From: Planctomycetota bacterium
Lineage (GTDB): Bacteria; Planctomycetota; UBA8108; UBA1146
Direction of reading: 5' to 3'
NCBI GenBank assembly: GCA_002691835.1
Contig: NZJA01000101.1
Coordinates: forward strand, 7,800 to 15,233
DNA length: 7,434 nt
Part shown: piece after piece, positions 5,633-7,434 of the stretch
Position numbering within the stretch: position 1 is the first letter of the stretch
How the letters are laid out: every line of letters begins with the position of its first letter
Notes under the pieces: generated by a model
What the model was told of the DNA's origin: nothing
Databases searched by the model: none
The model's input: the letters and a program-made list of their open reading frames with translations, nothing else
Translations under genes and position numbers: made by a program

Positions 5633-7369
5633 ATGAAGATTCTGGAATGGTGGGCAGAAAAAGGCCGAATTCGGGTTCGCTTTCCGTACGATCCGATGTT
5701 GCTCGCTGAGGTGAAATTGATCACCGGTCGCCAGTGGCATCGGGAAGAGAAATTTTGGTCTATCCCGATGACCAGTGCGGGTGAAGCGGGAACTCGACTG
5801 ATTCCCCTTGGATTCGACGCTGCCCCAGAGGTCGAGAAGTTACTCAACGGCGAGATCGACGGGATTGCCGGCCTGGTTCGTGAATCGGAAACGGTGCGAG
5901 AGGGATCTGCGCCAAGTCGTGAATCAGAATCTTCAGGGGACTGGTCTGTTTCACGTCTGAACGAAGAGGTCCGTGCTGCGATCCTTCAAGGCCTCCCCAA
6001 CACTCTGTGGCTTCAGGGTGAAATCATGGGGGCAGATCGCAGTCTGGGGAGGGGGAGTTCAGCTTCTCACCTCTACTTCCGTCTTGTCGAGAAGGAGGAG
6101 GGGGCGGATCGGCCCCTCGCTGAAATCTCGGCGGTGATGTGGAATTTCCGACAGGACTCCTCCTTCCAGAAACTGCAGGAGAACGGGACTCCTCTTGAGG
6201 ACGGTCTGAAAATTCGAGTCAAGGTGCGCCTCGATCTTTATGTGGCACGAGGGCAATTTCAGGTGGTCGTCGAAAAGATTGATCCAGAATTTACCCTTGG
6301 AGAGCTGGCACGAAGACGCGAGGAGATTCTCGCTGAGATTCGACGTCTGGGAATCGACCGGCAAAACCTGGATCGGGCCATGCCTCGCGTGCCGCTGAGA
6401 GTGGGGGTCATCACCAGTCCTGGGAGTGACGCATGGAAAGATTTTCATGACGAACTCAAGATTTCCGGTTTCGCATTCGAGGTGAGTTTGTTTGGTGCAA
6501 GAGTTCAGGGTGAAGGCGCAGAGAGAGATCTGCTCAGAGCGCTCCAGTATTTTTCAGATCACGCCGAAGATTTCGATTCTCTGGTTTTGATTCGGGGTGG
6601 AGGTTCAAAGACTGACCTGATGGCTTTTGACACTCTCGAACTCGCACGGGCCGTCGCCATGCATCCGGTCAAGGTGATCTGTGGGATCGGTCACCATGCT
6701 GATCGGTCGGTGCTCGATGAATTGGCGCACTCTGAGAAGACTCCCACCGCCGTCGGCCAGTACCTCGTATCACGAGTCCAGGAATCTTGGGATTCGGTGA
6801 CCGAGAGCGCTTCGGCGATTTGTGACCGTGTCCAGAGCATGATCTCCGCTGAGGAGGATCGTCTTCAGATGGGGCGTCAGCGTTTGCTGATGCGGGCCGA
6901 CCGATCTCTCGCCGTGGCAAATGAAAAGTATTCCTCTCAGCTAGAGGGAAGCACGCGTCGATGGAGACGAGCAATTCACCAGGAAAAAGAAGCGCTTCGT
7001 TCCCGGGGGAAATGGGTGCAATCGGCAACCTCAGCACGCACTCAACTTGAGAAGACTCGTCAGGAGAATCTTGCCCGCCGACTTTTGTCAGCGGCGAACC
7101 ACCAACTGATAGCCCAAAAAACCGCGCTGAAAGATCAGCGCCTGCGGATCCTTTTGCTTTCTGATCGAGGATTGGATCGGGAGCGGGAAAAGCTGGAGAT
7201 TCGTACCCGCAGGAATCGATCTGCAGATCCTCAGCAGATCTTGGGGCGGGGCTTTGCTTGGATCAAAAATGAGCACGGAAAAACGGTTCGTGGGACGGGA
7301 GAAGTCGAGAGTGGCGACAAAGTCCAGATTCGCCTCAGCGACGGATCTCTCGAAGCCCGGGTGGAGTGA
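5633..7369 (+). CDS. xseA: Exodeoxyribonuclease VII large subunit with an N-terminal HARP-like extension
   Basis: This is the catalytic subunit of ExoVII, which degrades single-stranded DNA from either end during repair. It is 578 aa, against about 450-460 for typical XseA. Residues 12-62 (RVRFPYD..., GRQWHREEKFWSIP, IPLGFD) form a small domain resembling HARP/SMARCAL1-type modules, followed by a low-complexity Ser/Glu linker (about 84-102). The OB-fold domain (about 103-218) begins WSVSRLNEEV. The nuclease domain follows with VGVITSP (257-263), Asp270, VQGEGA (291-296), RGGGSKTDL (321-329, Arg321) and GIGHHAD (351-357, His354, Asp357). These match the four functional residues I recall for E. 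coli (D155, R205, H238, D241). A long basic coiled coil (about 380-530) precedes the usual C-terminal LGRGFAWI...GDKVQIRLSDG cap. Start: GAGGAG nine bases before this ATG; an in-frame ATG at 5594 lacks a good site. Confidence 0.93.
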   Translation: MKILEWWAEKGRIRVRFPYDPMLLAEVKLITGRQWHREEKFWSIPMTSAGEAGTRLIPLGFDAAPEVEKLLNGEIDGIAGLVRESETVREGSAPSRESESSGDWSVSRLNEEVRAAILQGLPNTLWLQGEIMGADRSLGRGSSASHLYFRLVEKEEGADRPLAEISAVMWNFRQDSSFQKLQENGTPLEDGLKIRVKVRLDLYVARGQFQVVVEKIDPEFTLGELARRREEILAEIRRLGIDRQNLDRAMPRVPLRVGVITSPGSDAWKDFHDELKISGFAFEVSLFGARVQGEGAERDLLRALQYFSDHAEDFDSLVLIRGGGSKTDLMAFDTLELARAVAMHPVKVICGIGHHADRSVLDELAHSEKTPTAVGQYLVSRVQESWDSVTESASAICDRVQSMISAEEDRLQMGRQRLLMRADRSLAVANEKYSSQLEGSTRRWRRAIHQEKEALRSRGKWVQSATSARTQLEKTRQENLARRLLSAANHQLIAQKTALKDQRLRILLLSDRGLDREREKLEIRTRRNRSADPQQILGRGFAWIKNEHGKTVRGTGEVESGDKVQIRLSDGSLEARVE

Positions 7370-7434
7370 GTGGGAATCGTCAAAGTGGTCGGGAAAGTCG
7401 CCAACTTTGGAGCAGTGGGCCTGTTCCCTGAGGA
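7370..7434 (+). CDS. Possible start of an unidentified gene, truncated by the window end
   Basis: A GTG follows the xseA stop directly (TGAGTG), with GGAG three bases before it inside xseA. The frame reads on without a stop for the remaining 21 codons (MGIVKVVGKVANFGAVGLF, then Pro-Glu). It has a beta-strand-like start of the kind found in nucleotide-binding folds, but I do not recognise the family, and it does not resemble the usual start of XseB. The overlapping frame from a GTG at 7366 stops within the window. Short spacing and a GTG start leave it uncertain. Confidence 0.4.
   Translation, partial: MGIVKVVGKVANFGAVGLFPE

Noticed and set aside
5462..5740. Minus-strand open frames in the purH-xseA gap
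   Set aside because: They overlap the ribosome site and N-terminus of xseA, have no good ribosome site, and have low-plausibility composition. The gap is better read as regulatory.
7366..7434. Alternative downstream frame from the GTG overlapping the xseA stop
   Set aside because: It reaches a TGA codon within the window after about 20 codons and has no recognisable content.
1..7434. CRISPR arrays, tRNA or rRNA genes, insertion sequences, attachment sites
   Set aside because: I saw no regularly spaced repeats, no tRNA-like cloverleaf, no transposase and no terminal inverted repeats. The region reads as ordinary chromosomal genes.

Overview
The window carries six complete protein-coding genes and the start of a possible seventh. 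The organism looks like a Gram-negative, diderm bacterium of moderate-to-high GC. Two genes encode signal-peptide-bearing beta-barrel proteins ending in aromatic-Asp-Phe, the usual outer-membrane assembly signal. The phylum cannot be fixed from this sequence. One small protein carries a Leu-Thr-Gly-Gln-Asp-Phe-Gly / Ala-Trp-Arg-Ala-Trp signature that I associate from memory with HEAT-repeat proteins of planctomycetes and related uncultured lineages. This is only a weak taxonomic hint.

Left third (1-2700), plus strand: two tandem, diverged paralogous porin-like barrels of 358 and 413 aa share alginate-export-type (AlgE-like) motifs. Each has its own terminator. The 265-bp gap between them holds the first gene's strong terminator, then a plausible sigma70-type promoter and a leader with two stem-loops before the second gene. 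They are therefore probably separate transcription units, and the first shows the codon bias of a highly expressed porin.

Middle (2722-5454), minus strand: a compact operon purH - small two-TM membrane protein - lepB. The Shine-Dalgarno of the small gene overlaps the purH stop codon, and its own stop overlaps the lepB start (ATGA), so the three are probably co-transcribed and partly translationally coupled. purH makes IMP in the last two steps of purine synthesis, lepB encodes signal peptidase I, and the middle protein is unassigned. The operon converges on the second porin, and one A-tract/T-tract hairpin at 2628-2666 can terminate both.

Right (5633-7434), plus strand: xseA, the exonuclease VII large subunit, is divergent from purH across a 178-bp gap with two short palindromes. 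It has an unusual N-terminal extension of about 100 residues that looks like a small DNA-binding module of the kind seen in SMARCAL1/HARP proteins and some recombinases, fused ahead of an otherwise intact nuclease. A GTG-started frame begins right after its stop and runs off the window.

Most of the window is housekeeping. The points most worth a second look are the XseA N-terminal fusion, the small membrane protein coupled to lepB, and the structured leader of the second porin.
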